The notes beneath the pieces are model-generated. The model saw only the letters and a list, made by a program, of their open reading frames with translations, searched no databases and was not told the origin of the DNA. 64,000 bases of DNA from positions 868,001 through 932,000 of the forward strand of contig NZ_CP166850.1 of assembly GCF_041346945.1 (NCBI RefSeq), read 5' to 3'. The position numbers and the translations under genes are program-made. The DNA comes from Amycolatopsis sp. cg9 (GTDB lineage: Bacteria > Actinomycetota > Actinomycetes > Mycobacteriales > Pseudonocardiaceae). Positions 35,488-46,232 of the stretch are shown here, in pieces; position 1 is the first letter of the stretch, and every line of letters starts with the position of its first letter.

Positions 35488-35864
35488 TGCGGATCAAGCA
35501 CCAGGTCGTCACCTTCGACGCCGCCGACCTCGCGGCCGAGAGCCGCTTCTGGGCGGGCGTGCTCGGCGGCGAGGTGGACGAGGACGGCGACTGGCACATG
35601 GTCATGGTGGCCGGGGCCCCGCGGGTCGGGGTGCAGCTCGCCCCCGACCACGTGCCGCCCGAGTGGCCCGGCGGTCCGACCAAGCAGCAGGTGCACCTCG
35701 ACCTGTGGGTGGAGGACTTCGCCGAAGCGCACGAGCACGTCACGGCCCTCGGCGCCACGGTGCTGAAACCGGCGGCCGGGGCCACGAGCGGGGACGACTT
35801 CCAGGTCTACGCCGACCCGGCCGGGCACCCCTTCTGCCTGTGCTGGCTGGTGCGCGGGGCTTAG
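35487..35864 (+). CDS. VOC family protein (glyoxalase-like domain)
   Basis: A 125-residue protein with two beta-alpha-beta-beta-beta modules. The first is [20 protein letters not shown] with HMVMVAG; the second is [20 protein letters not shown] with [14 protein letters not shown]. This is the Glyoxalase_6-like layout with few metal ligands, so binding or resistance functions are as likely as catalysis. It is coupled to the mannosyltransferase gene by a 1-bp stop/start overlap and converges with prfA (4-bp overlap). Confidence 0.83.
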   Translation: MRIKHQVVTFDAADLAAESRFWAGVLGGEVDEDGDWHMVMVAGAPRVGVQLAPDHVPPEWPGGPTKQQVHLDLWVEDFAEAHEHVTALGATVLKPAAGATSGDDFQVYADPAGHPFCLCWLVRGA

Positions 35865-36940
35865 CCCGCCGAAGCCGCCAGCCGCTCTTCGCGGTCCGCC
35901 GTCGCCAGCGCGTCCAGCACCCCGTCCAGGTCGCCGTCCAGCACCTGGTCCAGGTTGTAGGCCTTGTAGTTCACCCGGTGGTCCGAAATCCGGTTCTCCG
36001 GGAAGTTGTACGTCCGGATCCGCTCCGAGCGGTCGACCGTGCGGACCTGGGACTTGCGGGCGTCCGAGGCCTTCGCCGCCGCCTCTTCCTCCGCGATCGC
36101 CTGCAGGCGGGCCTGCAGGACCTGCAGGGCGCGGGCGCGGTTCTGGATCTGGGACTTCTCGTTCTGGCAGGAGACGACGATGCCGGTCGGCAGGTGGGTG
36201 ATCCGCACCGCCGAGTCGGTCGTGTTGACGCTCTGGCCGCCGGGCCCCGAGGACCGGAACACGTCGATGCGCAGGTCGTTGGGGTCGATCTCGACCTCGA
36301 CCTCCTCCGGTTCCGGGTAGATCAGCACCCCGGACGCGGACGTGTGGATGCGGCCCTGCGACTCGGTCGCCGGCACGCGCTGGACGCGGTGGACACCGCC
36401 CTCGAACTTGAGGCGGGACCAGACGCCGTCGACGTCGGCCGCCTTCGTCTTGATCGACAGCGTGACGTCCTTGAAGCCGCCCAGGTCGGAGTCGACCGAG
36501 TCGAGGACCTCCGCCTTCCAGCCGTGGCGCTCGGCGTAGCGCAGGTACATGCGCAGGAGGTCGCCGGCGAACAGCGCCGACTCCTCGCCGCCCTCGCCGG
36601 ACTTGATCTCCATCACCACGTCGGAGCTGTCGTACGGGTCACGCGGGAGCAGCAGCTCGGTGAGCTTCGACTCCAGCTCGGGGATCTTCGCGGCCAGCTC
36701 TTCGGCCTCCGCGGCGAACTCCGCGTCCTCCGCGGCCATCTCCTTGGCGGCCGTGAGGTCGTCGCGGGCCGTGTCGAGCTCGTGGACGGCGCGCACCACC
36801 GGCGTCAGCTCGGCGTAGCGGCGGCCGAGCTTGCGGGCGCGCGCCTGGTCGGCGTGCACCGCCGGGTCCGCCAGCTGGGTCTCCAGCTCCGCGTGTTCGG
36901 CGAGCAGCCCCTTGAGCGAGCTCGAATCCACCTCTGCCAC
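35861..36940 (-). CDS. prfA: Peptide chain release factor 1
   Basis: 359 residues. The stop-codon recognition motif PAT is in [19 protein letters not shown], and the catalytic GGQ is in [18 protein letters not shown], the residue methylated by PrmC. The N-terminal coiled-coil domain is rich in Ala, Glu and Arg. GTG 36940 with GAGAGG upstream. It follows rpmE after a strong terminator. Confidence 0.97.
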   Translation of the reverse strand: MAEVDSSSLKGLLAEHAELETQLADPAVHADQARARKLGRRYAELTPVVRAVHELDTARDDLTAAKEMAAEDAEFAAEAEELAAKIPELESKLTELLLPRDPYDSSDVVMEIKSGEGGEESALFAGDLLRMYLRYAERHGWKAEVLDSVDSDLGGFKDVTLSIKTKAADVDGVWSRLKFEGGVHRVQRVPATESQGRIHTSASGVLIYPEPEEVEVEIDPNDLRIDVFRSSGPGGQSVNTTDSAVRITHLPTGIVVSCQNEKSQIQNRARALQVLQARLQAIAEEEAAAKASDARKSQVRTVDRSERIRTYNFPENRISDHRVNYKAYNLDQVLDGDLDGVLDALATADREERLAASAG

Positions 36941-36966
36941 CTCTCAGCCCGGGGGAAAACAAAGCG

Positions 36967-37002
36967 ACGGCGCCCACCCGGGAAGTCCCGGGTGGGCGCC
37001 GT
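36967..37002 (-). terminator. Intrinsic terminator after rpmE
   Basis: Perfect 17-bp arms (36967-36983 and 36986-37002) with a two-base gap form a very stable hairpin starting 9 bp after the rpmE stop. On the minus strand the stem is followed by CGCTTTGTTTTCC, a rare true U-rich tail in this genome. It separates rpmE from prfA, so prfA must rely on read-through or its own promoter. Confidence 0.85.
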
Positions 37003-37010
37003 CGGAAAAG

Positions 37011-37238
37011 CTACTTGGCGTCGGCCTTCTTCTGGCGCTTGCCGTAGCGAGCCTCGAAGCGCGCGACCCGGCCACCGGTGTCCATGATCTTCTGCTTGCC
37101 CGTGTAGAACGGGTGGCAGTTCGAGCAGATCTCGACGTGGATGTTGCCGCTGGTCTTGGTGCTGCGCGTGGTGAAGCTGTTGCCGCAGTCGCAGTTCACG
37201 TTCGTGACCACGTACTCGGGGTGAATACCGCTCTTCAT
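37011..37238 (-). CDS. rpmE: 50S ribosomal protein L31 (zinc-binding form)
   Basis: 75 residues. Zinc ligands are in [10 protein letters not shown] and [15 protein letters not shown] (CxC and CxxC), so this is the C-plus paralogue. The central part reads [24 protein letters not shown] precedes the ATG. It is between rho and prfA, as in other actinobacteria. Confidence 0.97.
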   Translation of the reverse strand: MKSGIHPEYVVTNVNCDCGNSFTTRSTKTSGNIHVEICSNCHPFYTGKQKIMDTGGRVARFEARYGKRQKKADAK

Positions 37239-37374
37239 GGTGTCCTCTCTCGTTGGCTCCGGGTCCCCAGTCGTTCTCGCGGGGTGAACCGGCGCCGGAC
37301 TTCAGCGGGTAATTCTGCCAGACGGGCAGACGCTCACTGGAACGCACCCCGCTGACCAGGTATTCCGAACGCGC

Positions 37375-37409
37375 CGGAGGCCTCCCCACGCGCGGTGGGA
37401 AGGCCTCCG
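37375..37409 (-). terminator. Hairpin after rho
   Basis: Fifteen-base arms with one mismatch (37375-37389 and 37395-37409, containing GGAGGCCT and AGGCCTCC) enclose GCGCG. It starts 13 bp after the rho stop. There is no U-run. It is probably the terminator or a processing stem between rho and rpmE. Confidence 0.65.
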
Positions 37410-37422
37410 ATGCGAACCGGGC

Positions 37423-39363
37423 TCAGTCGTCTTCGCTGCCGCCGAGGGCGGTCTTCGAGACCTGCATGAGGAACTCGACGTTCGTCTTCGTCTTGCGCAG
37501 CCGCGAGATCAGCAGGTCGATCGCCTGCTGCGAGTCGAGCGCGTGCAGCACCCGGCTCAGCTTCACCGTGACCGCGAGCTCGTCCGGCGAGAGCAGCAGC
37601 TCGTCCTTGCGGGTACCCGACGGGTTGACGTCGACGGCCGGGAACACCCGGCGCTCGGCGATCTTCCGGTCGAGCTTGAGCTCCGCGTTGCCGGTGCCCT
37701 TGAACTCCTCGAAGATGACCGTGTCCATCGTCGAGCCGGTCTCGACCATCGCCGTGGCGAAGATGGTCAGCGAGCCGCCGTTCTCGATGTTGCGCGCCGC
37801 GCCGAGGAACCGCTTCGGCGGGTACAGCGCGGTCGAGTCGACACCACCGGACAGGATCCGGCCGGACGCCGGGGCCGCCAGGTTGTACGCCCGGCCCAGC
37901 CGCGTGATCGAGTCGAGCAGCACGACGACGTCGTGGCCCATCTCGACCAGGCGCTTGGCCCGCTCGATCGACAGCTCCGCGACCGACGTGTGGTCGGACG
38001 GCGGCCGGTCGAAGGTCGAGGCGATGACCTCGCCCTTCACCGAGCGCTGCATGTCGGTGACCTCTTCCGGACGCTCGTCGACCAGGACGACCATCAGGTG
38101 GCACTCGGGGTTGTTCGTGGAGATCGCGTTCGCGATGTCCTGCATGATCGTGGTCTTACCGGCCTTCGGCGGCGACACGATCAGGGCGCGCTGCCCCTTG
38201 CCGACCGGCATGATCAGGTCGATCACGCGGGTCGTGAGCTTGTGCGACTCGGTCTCGAGGCGCAGCCGCTCGTTCGGGTACAGCGGGGTCAGCTTGGTGA
38301 AGTCGGGACGCCGCTTGGCCTCGTCCGGCTCCAGGCCGTTGATCGAGTCGACGCGCACCAGCGGGTTGAACTTCTGCCGCTGCTGCTCGCCGTCGCGCGG
38401 CTGGCGCACGACGCCGGTGATGGCGTCACCGCGGCGCAGGCCGTACTTGCGGACCAGCGACAGCGAGACGTACACGTCGTTCGGGCCGGCGAGGTAGCCG
38501 GAGGTGCGCACGAACGCGTAGTTGTCGAGCACGTCCAGGATGCCCGCGACGGGCAGCAGGACGTCGTCCTCGCGGATCTCGGTGTCCGGCGAACCGCCCT
38601 CGCGCTGGCCGCCGCCACTGCCGCGGCGACGACGGTCGCGGAAGCGACGGCCGCGACGGCCGCCTTCCTCGTCGTCGTCCTGCTGCTGCGCGCGGTTGTC
38701 CTGACCGCCGCGGTTGCCGCCGTCCTGCTGGTTGCGCTGGCGGTTGCCGTCCTGGCGGTTGTCGTTGCGGTTGCCACCGCCCTGGCGCTGCTGGTCGCGG
38801 TTGCCGCCCTGCTGGCGGTCGCCGCCCTGGCCCTGCTGGCGGTCGCCCTGCTGGCGGTCGCCGCCCTGGCCCTGCGGCTGGCCGTCCGGGGCGCCGGCGG
38901 CGCGGTTGGAGCCGCGGCGGCGCCGGCTGCGGCCGCCCTCCTCGGGCTGGCCGTCCTGGCCCTGCGGGCCGTCCTGCTTGTCCTGCTGCGGGCGCTCGGC
39001 CTGCGGCTGCGCGTCCTGGGACGGCGCTTCGGCCTTCGGCTCCGGCTTGGTCTCGACCGGGGCGGCGGGCGCCTCGGTCTTCGGCGCGGCGGCCTTCGGG
39101 GGCTCGCCCACGCCCTCCAGTGGCAGCGTCTCGGCCGCCGTACGCGGCTTGCGGGACTTGCCCTGACGCTCGCGGATCGCGGCGATCAGGTCGCCCTTGC
39201 GCATGCCCGTCGTCTCCCCGACGCCGAGCTCCCCAGCCAGCGAACGCAGTTCCGCCACGGTCTTCCCGGTCAACCCGCCGACCGTCTTCTTGGGAGCGGG
39301 GGTGGTGCCGTTCGACTCCGCGGCGCTGCTACCCACGTCGCTCAAAAGATCGGTGTTGCTCAC
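37423..39363 (-). CDS. rho: Transcription termination factor Rho
   Basis: 646 residues. A Rho_N domain comes first (TVAELRSLAGELGVGETTGM, residues about 35-68), then a long disordered insert (about 72-258) rich in Gln, Gly, Arg, Asn and Asp with repeated GGDRQQG-like units. The cold-shock RNA-binding domain follows (GILDVLDNYAFVRTSGYLAG), then the ATPase with SPPKAGKTTIM (Walker A) and VVVLLDSITRLGRAYNL (Walker B). Bicyclomycin-site residues were not checked. GTG 39363 follows AGGAAGGA at five bases; the upstream extension in the same frame is rejected. Confidence 0.96.
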   Translation of the reverse strand: MSNTDLLSDVGSSAAESNGTTPAPKKTVGGLTGKTVAELRSLAGELGVGETTGMRKGDLIAAIRERQGKSRKPRTAAETLPLEGVGEPPKAAAPKTEAPAAPVETKPEPKAEAPSQDAQPQAERPQQDKQDGPQGQDGQPEEGGRSRRRRGSNRAAGAPDGQPQGQGGDRQQGDRQQGQGGDRQQGGNRDQQRQGGGNRNDNRQDGNRQRNQQDGGNRGGQDNRAQQQDDDEEGGRRGRRFRDRRRRGSGGGQREGGSPDTEIREDDVLLPVAGILDVLDNYAFVRTSGYLAGPNDVYVSLSLVRKYGLRRGDAITGVVRQPRDGEQQRQKFNPLVRVDSINGLEPDEAKRRPDFTKLTPLYPNERLRLETESHKLTTRVIDLIMPVGKGQRALIVSPPKAGKTTIMQDIANAISTNNPECHLMVVLVDERPEEVTDMQRSVKGEVIASTFDRPPSDHTSVAELSIERAKRLVEMGHDVVVLLDSITRLGRAYNLAAPASGRILSGGVDSTALYPPKRFLGAARNIENGGSLTIFATAMVETGSTMDTVIFEEFKGTGNAELKLDRKIAERRVFPAVDVNPSGTRKDELLLSPDELAVTVKLSRVLHALDSQQAIDLLISRLRKTKTNVEFLMQVSKTALGGSEDD

Positions 39364-39764
39364 ACATGTCCTTCCTGACCGATCCACGCCTCCAGGTGGA
39401 TCAGCGGACTGCCGCTCGCTTCTGATCGCGAACCGGCGTAACTGCCCCCCGATACGGGAGATGAGCTCTTCGGCCGTGCGGAACACAGCTGGAGCGCCTC
39501 CACCACAGGGGTTTGCGTCCTCCAAACGGAGGACACGGAATTCGGCACCGCCGAAACCGGAAACCCGCCAACGTCCTTCCGCGTTACCCCGCTTGCCAGG
39601 CGGTGCGGATTCGGCGGATCAACGAAGGATGCGATCCCAGAGGACCGGCATCGGGTGCGGAAACGCACGGTGATCGAACGCCCCCGAGGGTAGACCGCGC
39701 GGGTGCCGGGTGCAACAACCACCCCCCGCGTGGCGGCCCCTACCGCAGGCACGTGACCCAGCCT
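39364..39764 (-). promoter_or_regulatory. rho promoter and long untranslated leader
   Basis: No gene lies in this 401-bp gap. On the minus strand a -35 TTGCAC (39715-39710) and a -10 TACCCT (39692-39687) are exactly 17 bp apart, a near-consensus promoter. Transcription from it would give a leader of about 315 nt before the rho GTG. Long leaders upstream of rho are known in other bacteria for autoregulation by premature termination. No specific structure was identified. Confidence 0.65.
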
Positions 39765-40649
39765 TTACTGAGCCGCAACCTGCACACCCGCGAGATCCAC
39801 GGGCAGCTCGAAGACGTCGAAACCGTCAACGCCGCCCCCCGCCGGGAGTATTCCCGAGGTGGTCAGCGCGAGCACCGTCGGACCGGCGCCGGACACCGCG
39901 GCGGCCACGCCCTGTGCACGCAGCGTCGCCACCAGCTCGGTGCTGGCCGGGTACGCGGGGGCCCGGTAGCTCTGGTGCAGCCGGTCGTCGGTGGCCGCGA
40001 GCAGGAGCTCCGGCTTGGCCGTCAAGGCGTGGACGGCGAGCGCGGCGCGGCCGGCGTTGTGCGCCGCGTCCGCGTGCGGCACGACGGCGGGCAGCAGGCC
40101 GCGGGTGGTCGCGGTGGCGGAACGCACGGACGGGACGGCCACGACCGGGCGGATCGACGGGTGCGGCGTGAGCGTCTCGGCGTGGAACACGCCGCCTTCG
40201 CACCAGGCCAGGACGAGGCCACCGAACAGGCTCGCGGCGGCGTTGTCGGCGTGGCCTTCGAAGCCCGCGGCCAGCTGCAGCGCCTCGAACTCGTCGAGCT
40301 CCCGGCCCGCCAGCGCGTACCCGGCGGCCACGCCGGACACCACCGCGGCCGCGGACGAGCCGAGGCCGCGCGCGTGCGGGATCGCGTTGAAGCAGCGCAG
40401 GTGCAGGCCGGGGACCTCGACGCCGAGGTGCCCGCAGGTCCGCTCGATCGCGCGGAACACGAGGTGGGTCTCGTCGGTGGGGACGTCCGCGACCCCGCCG
40501 GCCCCGGCGTCCACGACCTCGACCTTCAGCCCGCTGCCCGCGACCTGCACCTCGACGACGTCGTGCAGGCCCAGCGCCATGCCGAAGGCGTCGAAACCCG
40601 GCCCGAGGTTCGCCGTGGACGCCGGGACGGTGACCTTGAAGCCGCTCAC
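39765..40649 (-). CDS. thrB: Homoserine kinase
   Basis: A 294-residue GHMP kinase that makes O-phosphohomoserine. The motifs are [19 protein letters not shown] at the N-terminus, the ATP loop [17 protein letters not shown] and the C-terminal [18 protein letters not shown] 40649 is the family start. An open extension upstream is encoded by the palindromic repeat and is rejected. It is the third gene of hom-thrC-thrB, but an 87-bp repeat element separates it from thrC. Confidence 0.95.
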   Translation of the reverse strand: MSGFKVTVPASTANLGPGFDAFGMALGLHDVVEVQVAGSGLKVEVVDAGAGGVADVPTDETHLVFRAIERTCGHLGVEVPGLHLRCFNAIPHARGLGSSAAAVVSGVAAGYALAGRELDEFEALQLAAGFEGHADNAAASLFGGLVLAWCEGGVFHAETLTPHPSIRPVVAVPSVRSATATTRGLLPAVVPHADAAHNAGRAALAVHALTAKPELLLAATDDRLHQSYRAPAYPASTELVATLRAQGVAAAVSGAGPTVLALTTSGILPAGGGVDGFDVFELPVDLAGVQVAAQ

Positions 40650-40652
40650 CGG

Positions 40653-40739
40653 AGCGCCCCAATGTGGCGTTGGTTGCGTCCAGCGCACCCAATGTGGCGT
40701 TCGGTGCGTCCAACGCACCGAACGCCACATTGGGGCGCT
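40653..40739. repeat. Composite direct/inverted repeat between thrC and thrB
   Basis: The element has two direct 30-bp copies (40658-40687 and 40688-40717), starting CCCAATGTGGCGTT, and an inverted copy. The inner copy and the inverted copy form perfect 22-bp arms (40688-40709 and 40713-40734) around CCA. The outer copy can instead pair its 19 bp (40653-40671) with 40721-40739. Two mutually exclusive hairpins are therefore possible within the operon, right before thrB. Confidence 0.8.
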
Positions 40740-40752
40740 TGCGAGCCGCTGC

Positions 40753-41814
40753 TCACCGCAGGTCCAGCGCCGCCGCCACGGCCGAGGGGTCCACCGCCAG
40801 CGGCTCCACCTCGACGTTGCCCGCCAGCGCCGTCTGCGGGTCCTTAAGGCCGTGCCCGGTGACCGTGCAGACCACGCGGGAGCCCTTCGGGAGCCTGCCG
40901 TCGGCGGCGGTGGCGAGCAGGCCCGCCACGCTGGTCGCCGACGCCGGCTCGACGAACACGCCCTCGCGCCCGGCCAGCAGCCGGTACGCCTCGAGGATCT
41001 TCTCGTCGGTGACGGCTTCGAAGAGCCCGTCGGACGCTTCCTTCGCCTTCACCGCGGCGGTCCACGACGCCGGGCTGCCGATCCGGATCGCGGTCGCGAC
41101 CGTCTCCGGGTCCGCCACCGGCTCGCCGTGCACCAGCGGCGCCGCGCCGGCCGCCTGGAAGCCGAACATCCGCGGGGTGTTCTTCACCACACCGTCGGCC
41201 GCGTACTCCGAATACCCCGCCCAGTAGGCAGTGATGTTCCCCGCGTTGCCGACCGGCAGGCAGTGGATGTCCGGCGCGGTGCCGAGCACGTCGCAGATCT
41301 CGAAGGCGGCGGTCTTCTGGCCGGCGATGCGCACCGGGTTGACCGAGTTGACCAGCGTGACCGGGTAGTCGGCCGCGGTCTTGCGGGCCAGCTCGAGGCA
41401 GTCGTCGAAGTTGCCGTCGACCTGCAGGATCCGCGCGCCGTGCAGCACGGCCTGGGCGAGCTTGCCCATCGCGATCTTGCCCTGGGGCACCAGCACGGCG
41501 CAGGTGAGGCCCGCGCGGGCGGCGTAGGCGGCGGCCGACGCGGACGTGTTGCCGGTCGACGCGCAGATCACCGCCTTGAGGCCGCTGGCGAGCGCGTGCG
41601 TGATGGCCACGGTCATCCCGCGATCCTTGAACGAGCCGGTCGGGTTCGCGCCCTCGACCTTGAGGTGCACCTCGCAGCCGGTCAGCTCGGACAGGTGGTG
41701 CGCCGGGAGCAGCGGCGTGTTGCCTTCGCCGAGCGTGACGACCCGCGCGCCGTCCGGCACCGGGACGCGGTCCCGGTACGCCTCGATGAGCCCGGGCCAG
41801 GGGTGCCTGATCAC
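40753..41814 (-). CDS. thrC: Threonine synthase
   Basis: A 353-residue PLP enzyme converting O-phosphohomoserine to threonine. The PLP lysine is Lys63 in [18 protein letters not shown]. The phosphate-binding loop is [15 protein letters not shown], with [17 protein letters not shown] earlier. The length and N-terminus fit the short actinobacterial class. GTG 41814 overlaps the hom stop (GTGA). Confidence 0.96.
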   Translation of the reverse strand: MIRHPWPGLIEAYRDRVPVPDGARVVTLGEGNTPLLPAHHLSELTGCEVHLKVEGANPTGSFKDRGMTVAITHALASGLKAVICASTGNTSASAAAYAARAGLTCAVLVPQGKIAMGKLAQAVLHGARILQVDGNFDDCLELARKTAADYPVTLVNSVNPVRIAGQKTAAFEICDVLGTAPDIHCLPVGNAGNITAYWAGYSEYAADGVVKNTPRMFGFQAAGAAPLVHGEPVADPETVATAIRIGSPASWTAAVKAKEASDGLFEAVTDEKILEAYRLLAGREGVFVEPASATSVAGLLATAADGRLPKGSRVVCTVTGHGLKDPQTALAGNVEVEPLAVDPSAVAAALDLR

Positions 41815-43124
41815 TGGTCTTCGCCTTCCACCCGCATCACGCTGACAACTTCGTGGACGACGTCGAGCTTCGCGATCTCGTCCACAGTGGACTGCAGCGC
41901 CGCGTCGGGCGCCTGGTGCGTCACCACGACCAGGCTCGCGCGGTCGCCGACGTCGCTCTGCCGCACGGCCGCGATGCTCACCCCGTGCCCGGCGAACGCC
42001 TGCGCCACCTGGGCGAGCACGCCGGCGCGGTCGGCGACGGAAAGGCTTACGTGGTACCGGGTCGGCGTCTGGCCCATCGGCCGCACCGGCAGCGCCGCGT
42101 GCGCGGACTCGCGCGGGCCGCGGCCGCCGGCCACCCGGTTGCGGGCCACCGCGACCAGGTCGCCGAGCACCGCGCTCGCGGTCGGCGCGCCCCCCGCGCC
42201 CTGGCCGTAGAACATCAGCTCGCCGGCGGCGTCCGCCTCGACGTAGACGGCGTTGAACGCGCCGCCGACGCCCGCCAGCTGGTGGCTGCGCGGGATCATC
42301 ACCGGGTGCACGCGGGCCGAGACGGACTCGACGCCGTCGTCGTCGGTGACGCGCTCGCAGATGGCCAGCAGCTTGACCGTGCGGCCGAGCATCCGGGCCG
42401 CGCCGAGGTCGGCGGCGGTGACGTCGGCGATGCCTTCGCGGTGCACGTCCGAAGCGGTCACGCGGGTGTGGAACGCCAGCGACGCGAGGATCGCGGCCTT
42501 CGACGCGGCGTCGTAGCCGTCGACGTCGGCGGTCGGGTCGGCCTCGGCGTACCCGAGCCGGCTGGCCTCGTCGAGCGTCTCGGCGTAGCCGGCGCCGGTG
42601 GAGTCCATCGCGGACAGGATGTAGTTCGTGGTGCCGTTGACGATGCCCATCACGCGCGTGATGCGGTCGCCGGCCAGCGATTCGCGCAGCGGGCGCAGCA
42701 GCGGGATGGCACCGGCCACGGCGGCCTCGAAGTAGAGGTCGGCGCCCGCCGCGTCGGCGGCCTCGAACAGGTCGGCCGAGTGCTCGGCGAGCAGCGCCTT
42801 GTTGGCGGTGACCACGGACTTCCCGGCCTTCAGCGCGGCCAGCAGCCAGCCGCGCACCGGCTCGATCCCGCCGACCAGCTCGACCACGACGTCGACGTCG
42901 TCGGACGTGACGAGCTTCTCGGCGTCCGCGGTCAGCAGCTCCGGCGGGAGCTCGGGGTGCTTGTCCGGGCGGCGCACGGCGATGCCGGCCAGCTCGACCG
43001 GCGCGCCCGCCCGCGCGGCCAGTTCGTCGGCCTGCTCGGTGAGCAGCCGGGCGACCTCGCCGCCGACCGTCCCGCAGCCGAGCAGGGCGACGCGGATGGC
43101 CGGGCGTTCCTCAGGGGCAGCCAC
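41811..43124 (-). CDS. hom: Homoserine dehydrogenase
   Basis: A 437-residue enzyme reducing aspartate semialdehyde to homoserine. The Rossmann motif [16 protein letters not shown] is at the N-terminus. The catalytic domain carries [15 protein letters not shown] and [22 protein letters not shown]-terminal ACT domain (about 355-430, [20 protein letters not shown]) suggests feedback control by threonine. It is coupled to thrC and lies 5 bp after lysA. Confidence 0.96.
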   Translation of the reverse strand: MAAPEERPAIRVALLGCGTVGGEVARLLTEQADELAARAGAPVELAGIAVRRPDKHPELPPELLTADAEKLVTSDDVDVVVELVGGIEPVRGWLLAALKAGKSVVTANKALLAEHSADLFEAADAAGADLYFEAAVAGAIPLLRPLRESLAGDRITRVMGIVNGTTNYILSAMDSTGAGYAETLDEASRLGYAEADPTADVDGYDAASKAAILASLAFHTRVTASDVHREGIADVTAADLGAARMLGRTVKLLAICERVTDDDGVESVSARVHPVMIPRSHQLAGVGGAFNAVYVEADAAGELMFYGQGAGGAPTASAVLGDLVAVARNRVAGGRGPRESAHAALPVRPMGQTPTRYHVSLSVADRAGVLAQVAQAFAGHGVSIAAVRQSDVGDRASLVVVTHQAPDAALQSTVDEIAKLDVVHEVVSVMRVEGEDQ

Positions 43125-43129
43125 TGTGT

Positions 43130-44560
43130 TCAGACCTCCAGGCGGAGCATGTCGTCGGTCGTCTCCCGCCGCAGCAGCAGCCGGGAGCTGCCGTTGCGCA
43201 CCGCGACCACGGCCGGGCGCGGCTGCCGGTTGTAGCTGCTCGCCATCGAGTAGCAGTAGGCGCCGGTCGCCGCGACCGCCAGCAGGTCGCCGGGAGCCAG
43301 CGTGTCGGGCAGCCAGCAGTCTCGTACGACGATGTCGCCGGACTCACAGTGTTTTCCCACGACCCGGGACAGCACGGCCTGCACCGGCTGCTCGTTGTCG
43401 CCCGCGGACCGGGAAACCACCCGGACGTCGTACACCGCGTCGTAGAGCGCGGTCCGGATGTTGTCGCTCATCCCGCCGTCGACGCTGACGTACCGGCGGA
43501 CCGCGTCGTCGCCGAGCGAGACGTCCTTGATGGTGCCGACCTCGTACAGCGTGACGGTGCCCGGACCGGCGATCGCGCGGCCCGGCTCGCCGGCGATGCG
43601 CGGCACCGGCAGGCCCGCGTACGCGCACTCCTTGCGGACGATCTCGCGGATCTGCGTGATCATCTGCGCCGGCGGCGGCGGGTTGTCCTTCTCGGTGTAG
43701 GCGATGCCGAAGCCACCGCCGAGGTCGACCAGGCTCAGCTGGTCGAGCAGCTCGGTGCCGTGCTCCTTGGCCAGGTCCGCGAGCAGCCCGACGACGCGGC
43801 GGGCGGCCACCTCGAAGCCGTCGGCGTCGAAGATCTGCGAACCGATGTGGCTGTGCAGGCCGACGAGCTTGAGCGAGGACGCGTTGAGCACCCGGCGGAC
43901 CGCTTCGGCGGCGTCGCCACTCGCCAGCGAGAACCCGAACTTCTGGTCCTCGTGGGCGGTCGCGATGAACTCGTGCGTGTGCGCCTCGACGCCGACGGTC
44001 ACCCGGATCAGCACCGGCTGCACGACGTCGTGGCGGGCGGCGATGTCGGCCAGCCGCGCGATCTCGTAGTAGGAGTCGAGCACGACCGTGCCGACGCCCG
44101 CGACGATCGCGGCTTCCAGCTCCGCGGGCGATTTGTTGTTGCCGTGGAAGGTGATCCGCTCGGCGGGGAAGTTCGCGCGCTGCGCCACGGCGAGCTCGCC
44201 GCCGCTGCAGACGTCGAGGCTCAGCCCCTGCTCGGCCACCCAGCGGGCGATCTCGATGGAGAGGAACGCCTTGGACGCGTAGTGCACGAGCGAGGGGTCG
44301 TCGAACGCCTCGGCGTAGTCCGCGCACCGGGACTTGAAGTCGGCCTCGTCGACCACGAACAGCGGCGTGCCGTGCTGCTCGGCCAGCTCGCGGACGTCGA
44401 CGCCGGCGATCCGGACGACGCCGTCGTGGGCGCGGAAGGTGTTGCGCGGCCACACTTTCGCGGGCAGCTTGTCGAGCTCTTCGACCCCGGACGGCTGGAG
44501 CCCGGAGGTGTCGGCGTGGGGGTAGACGTCGGCGTGCCGTGGGCCCGCGGGGTGCGCCAT
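43130..44560 (-). CDS. lysA: Diaminopimelate decarboxylase
   Basis: A 476-residue fold-type III PLP enzyme, last step of lysine synthesis. The PLP lysine is Lys97 in [30 protein letters not shown] and [20 protein letters not shown] form the cofactor pocket, and the later [20 protein letters not shown] and [19 protein letters not shown] contain active-site residues of the partner subunit. The 3-bp gap to argS and 5-bp gap to hom indicate one operon. Confidence 0.96.
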   Translation of the reverse strand: MAHPAGPRHADVYPHADTSGLQPSGVEELDKLPAKVWPRNTFRAHDGVVRIAGVDVRELAEQHGTPLFVVDEADFKSRCADYAEAFDDPSLVHYASKAFLSIEIARWVAEQGLSLDVCSGGELAVAQRANFPAERITFHGNNKSPAELEAAIVAGVGTVVLDSYYEIARLADIAARHDVVQPVLIRVTVGVEAHTHEFIATAHEDQKFGFSLASGDAAEAVRRVLNASSLKLVGLHSHIGSQIFDADGFEVAARRVVGLLADLAKEHGTELLDQLSLVDLGGGFGIAYTEKDNPPPPAQMITQIREIVRKECAYAGLPVPRIAGEPGRAIAGPGTVTLYEVGTIKDVSLGDDAVRRYVSVDGGMSDNIRTALYDAVYDVRVVSRSAGDNEQPVQAVLSRVVGKHCESGDIVVRDCWLPDTLAPGDLLAVAATGAYCYSMASSYNRQPRPAVVAVRNGSSRLLLRRETTDDMLRLEV

Positions 44561-44563
44561 TTC

Positions 44564-46219
44564 TTACATCCGTTCCGGAGCGGAGACACCGAGGAGGGCG
44601 AGGCCGTTGGCCAGCACCTGGCGGGCGGCCTCGCACAGCGCGAGCCGGGCGTACGTCAGAGGGGTCGCCTCTTCGTCGCCCATGGGCAGCACGCGGCCCA
44701 CGGTGTAGAACTTGTGGTAGGCGCCCGCGAGTTCTTCGAGGTAGCGCGCGATCCGGTGCGGCTCCCGCATTTCGGCGGCGCGGCGCACGGTTTCCGGGAA
44801 TTCGCCGATGGTGCGGATCAGGTCGCCCTCGGCGGGCAGCGTGAGCAGTCCGAAGTCGACGTCCGAAGTGGACTTGATGCCGAGGTCGGCGGCGTTGCGC
44901 TGCAGGGACGCCAGCCGCGCGTGCGCGTACTGGACGTAGTAGACGGGGTTGTCGTTGGAGTGCTTGCGCAGCAGGTCCAGGTCGACGTCCAAAGTGGAGT
45001 CCACCGAGTACCGGATCAGCTCGTAGCGGGCCGGGTCGACGCCGACGGCCTCGACGAGGTCCTCCATGGTGATCACGGTGCCCGCGCGCTTCGACATCCG
45101 CACCGGCTTGCCGTCGCTGACCAGGTTGACCATCTGGCCGATCAGCACCTCGACCGTGGCCGGGTCGTCGCCGAACGCCGCGGCCGCCGCCTTGAGCCGG
45201 GCGATGTAGCCGTGGTGGTCCGCGCCGAGCATGTAGATGCACAGGTCGAAGCCGCGGTTGCGCTTGTCCTTGAAGTAGGCCAGGTCACCGGCGATGTAGG
45301 CCGGGTTGCCGTCCTGCTTGATGACGACGCGGTCCTTGTCGTCGCCGTACTCCGACGACTTCAGCCACCACGCGCCCTCGTCGAAGTAGAGGTTCCCGGA
45401 GTCCTTCAGCTGCTGGACGGCGGCGTCGACCGCGCCGGACTCGTGCAGCGAGTTCTCGTGGAAGTAGACGTCGAAGTCGGTGCCGAACTCGTGCAGGCTG
45501 GACTTGATCTCGCCGAACATCAGCTCGATGCCGATCCGGCGGAACGTCTCGTGGCGCTGCTCCTCCGGCAGCGACAGCGCGCTCGGCTCGGCCTTGATGA
45601 CCTCGGCGGCGATGTCGTTGATGTAGCCGCCCGCGTAGCCGTCCTCCGGCGCGGGCTCGCCCTTCGCGGCGGCGATCAGGGACCGGACGAACCGGTCGAT
45701 CTGGGCACCGGCGTCGTTGAAGTAGTACTCGCGGGTGACCTCGCCGCCCTGCGCGCCCAGCACCCGGCCCAGCGCGTCGCCGACCGCGGCCCAGCGGGTG
45801 CCGCCGAGGTGGATCGGGCCGGTCGGGTTCGCCGAGACGAACTCGAGGTTGATCTTCGTGCCGGCCAGCGCGTCCCCGCGCCCGAACGCGGCACCGGCGT
45901 CGAGCACCTGGCGCACGATGTCGCCCTGCGCGGCCGCGGCGAGCCGGAAGTTGAGGAAGCCGGGGCCTGCCACCTCGGCCGAGGCGACGCCGTCGTCCGC
46001 CGAGACCGCCTCGGCCAGCGCCTCCGCGAAGTCGCGGGGCTTCAGCCCGGCCTTCTTGGCCACCTGGAGGGCGATGTTCGTCGCGTAATCGCCGTGTTCG
46101 GGGTTGCGCGGGCGTTCGATGGTCACCTGCTCCGGCAGCACGGCGTCGTCGATGCCGCGTGCGGCGAGCACCTGCACGGCGGAGCTGCGGACCAGGTCGG
46201 CGAGAGCGGCGGGAGTCAC
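44564..46219 (-). CDS. argS: Arginyl-tRNA synthetase
   Basis: 551 residues. The class Ia HIGH signature is [19 protein letters not shown] and the KMSKS equivalent is [16 protein letters not shown]. The N-terminal tRNA D-loop domain and the C-terminal anticodon-binding helices ([17 protein letters not shown]) are both present. GTG 46219 is chosen because a TAGAAT box (46232-46227) precedes it by seven bases, as in leaderless genes. It starts the argS-lysA-hom-thrC-thrB operon. Confidence 0.96.
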   Translation of the reverse strand: MTPAALADLVRSSAVQVLAARGIDDAVLPEQVTIERPRNPEHGDYATNIALQVAKKAGLKPRDFAEALAEAVSADDGVASAEVAGPGFLNFRLAAAAQGDIVRQVLDAGAAFGRGDALAGTKINLEFVSANPTGPIHLGGTRWAAVGDALGRVLGAQGGEVTREYYFNDAGAQIDRFVRSLIAAAKGEPAPEDGYAGGYINDIAAEVIKAEPSALSLPEEQRHETFRRIGIELMFGEIKSSLHEFGTDFDVYFHENSLHESGAVDAAVQQLKDSGNLYFDEGAWWLKSSEYGDDKDRVVIKQDGNPAYIAGDLAYFKDKRNRGFDLCIYMLGADHHGYIARLKAAAAAFGDDPATVEVLIGQMVNLVSDGKPVRMSKRAGTVITMEDLVEAVGVDPARYELIRYSVDSTLDVDLDLLRKHSNDNPVYYVQYAHARLASLQRNAADLGIKSTSDVDFGLLTLPAEGDLIRTIGEFPETVRRAAEMREPHRIARYLEELAGAYHKFYTVGRVLPMGDEEATPLTYARLALCEAARQVLANGLALLGVSAPERM

Positions 46220-46226
46220 TCGTCGA

Positions 46227-46232
46227 ATTCTA
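46227..46232 (-). promoter_or_regulatory. -10 box of the argS operon
   Basis: TAGAAT on the minus strand lies seven bases upstream of GTG 46219, giving a leaderless argS mRNA. It would drive argS-lysA-hom-thrC-thrB. Confidence 0.55.

Noticed and set aside
37375..37409. Riboswitch or L31 leader in the rho-rpmE gap
   Set aside because: Only a simple hairpin is visible, placed after rho; no zinc-operon or ribosomal-leader pattern could be recognised.
39364..39525. Longer N-terminus of Rho
   Set aside because: GTG 39363 has a good ribosome binding site and matches the family; the extension lacks similarity and lies in the leader.
40650..40730. N-terminal extension of ThrB reading [17 protein letters not shown] repeats
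   Set aside because: It is translated from the direct/inverted repeat element; the homoserine kinase family starts at [11 protein letters not shown].
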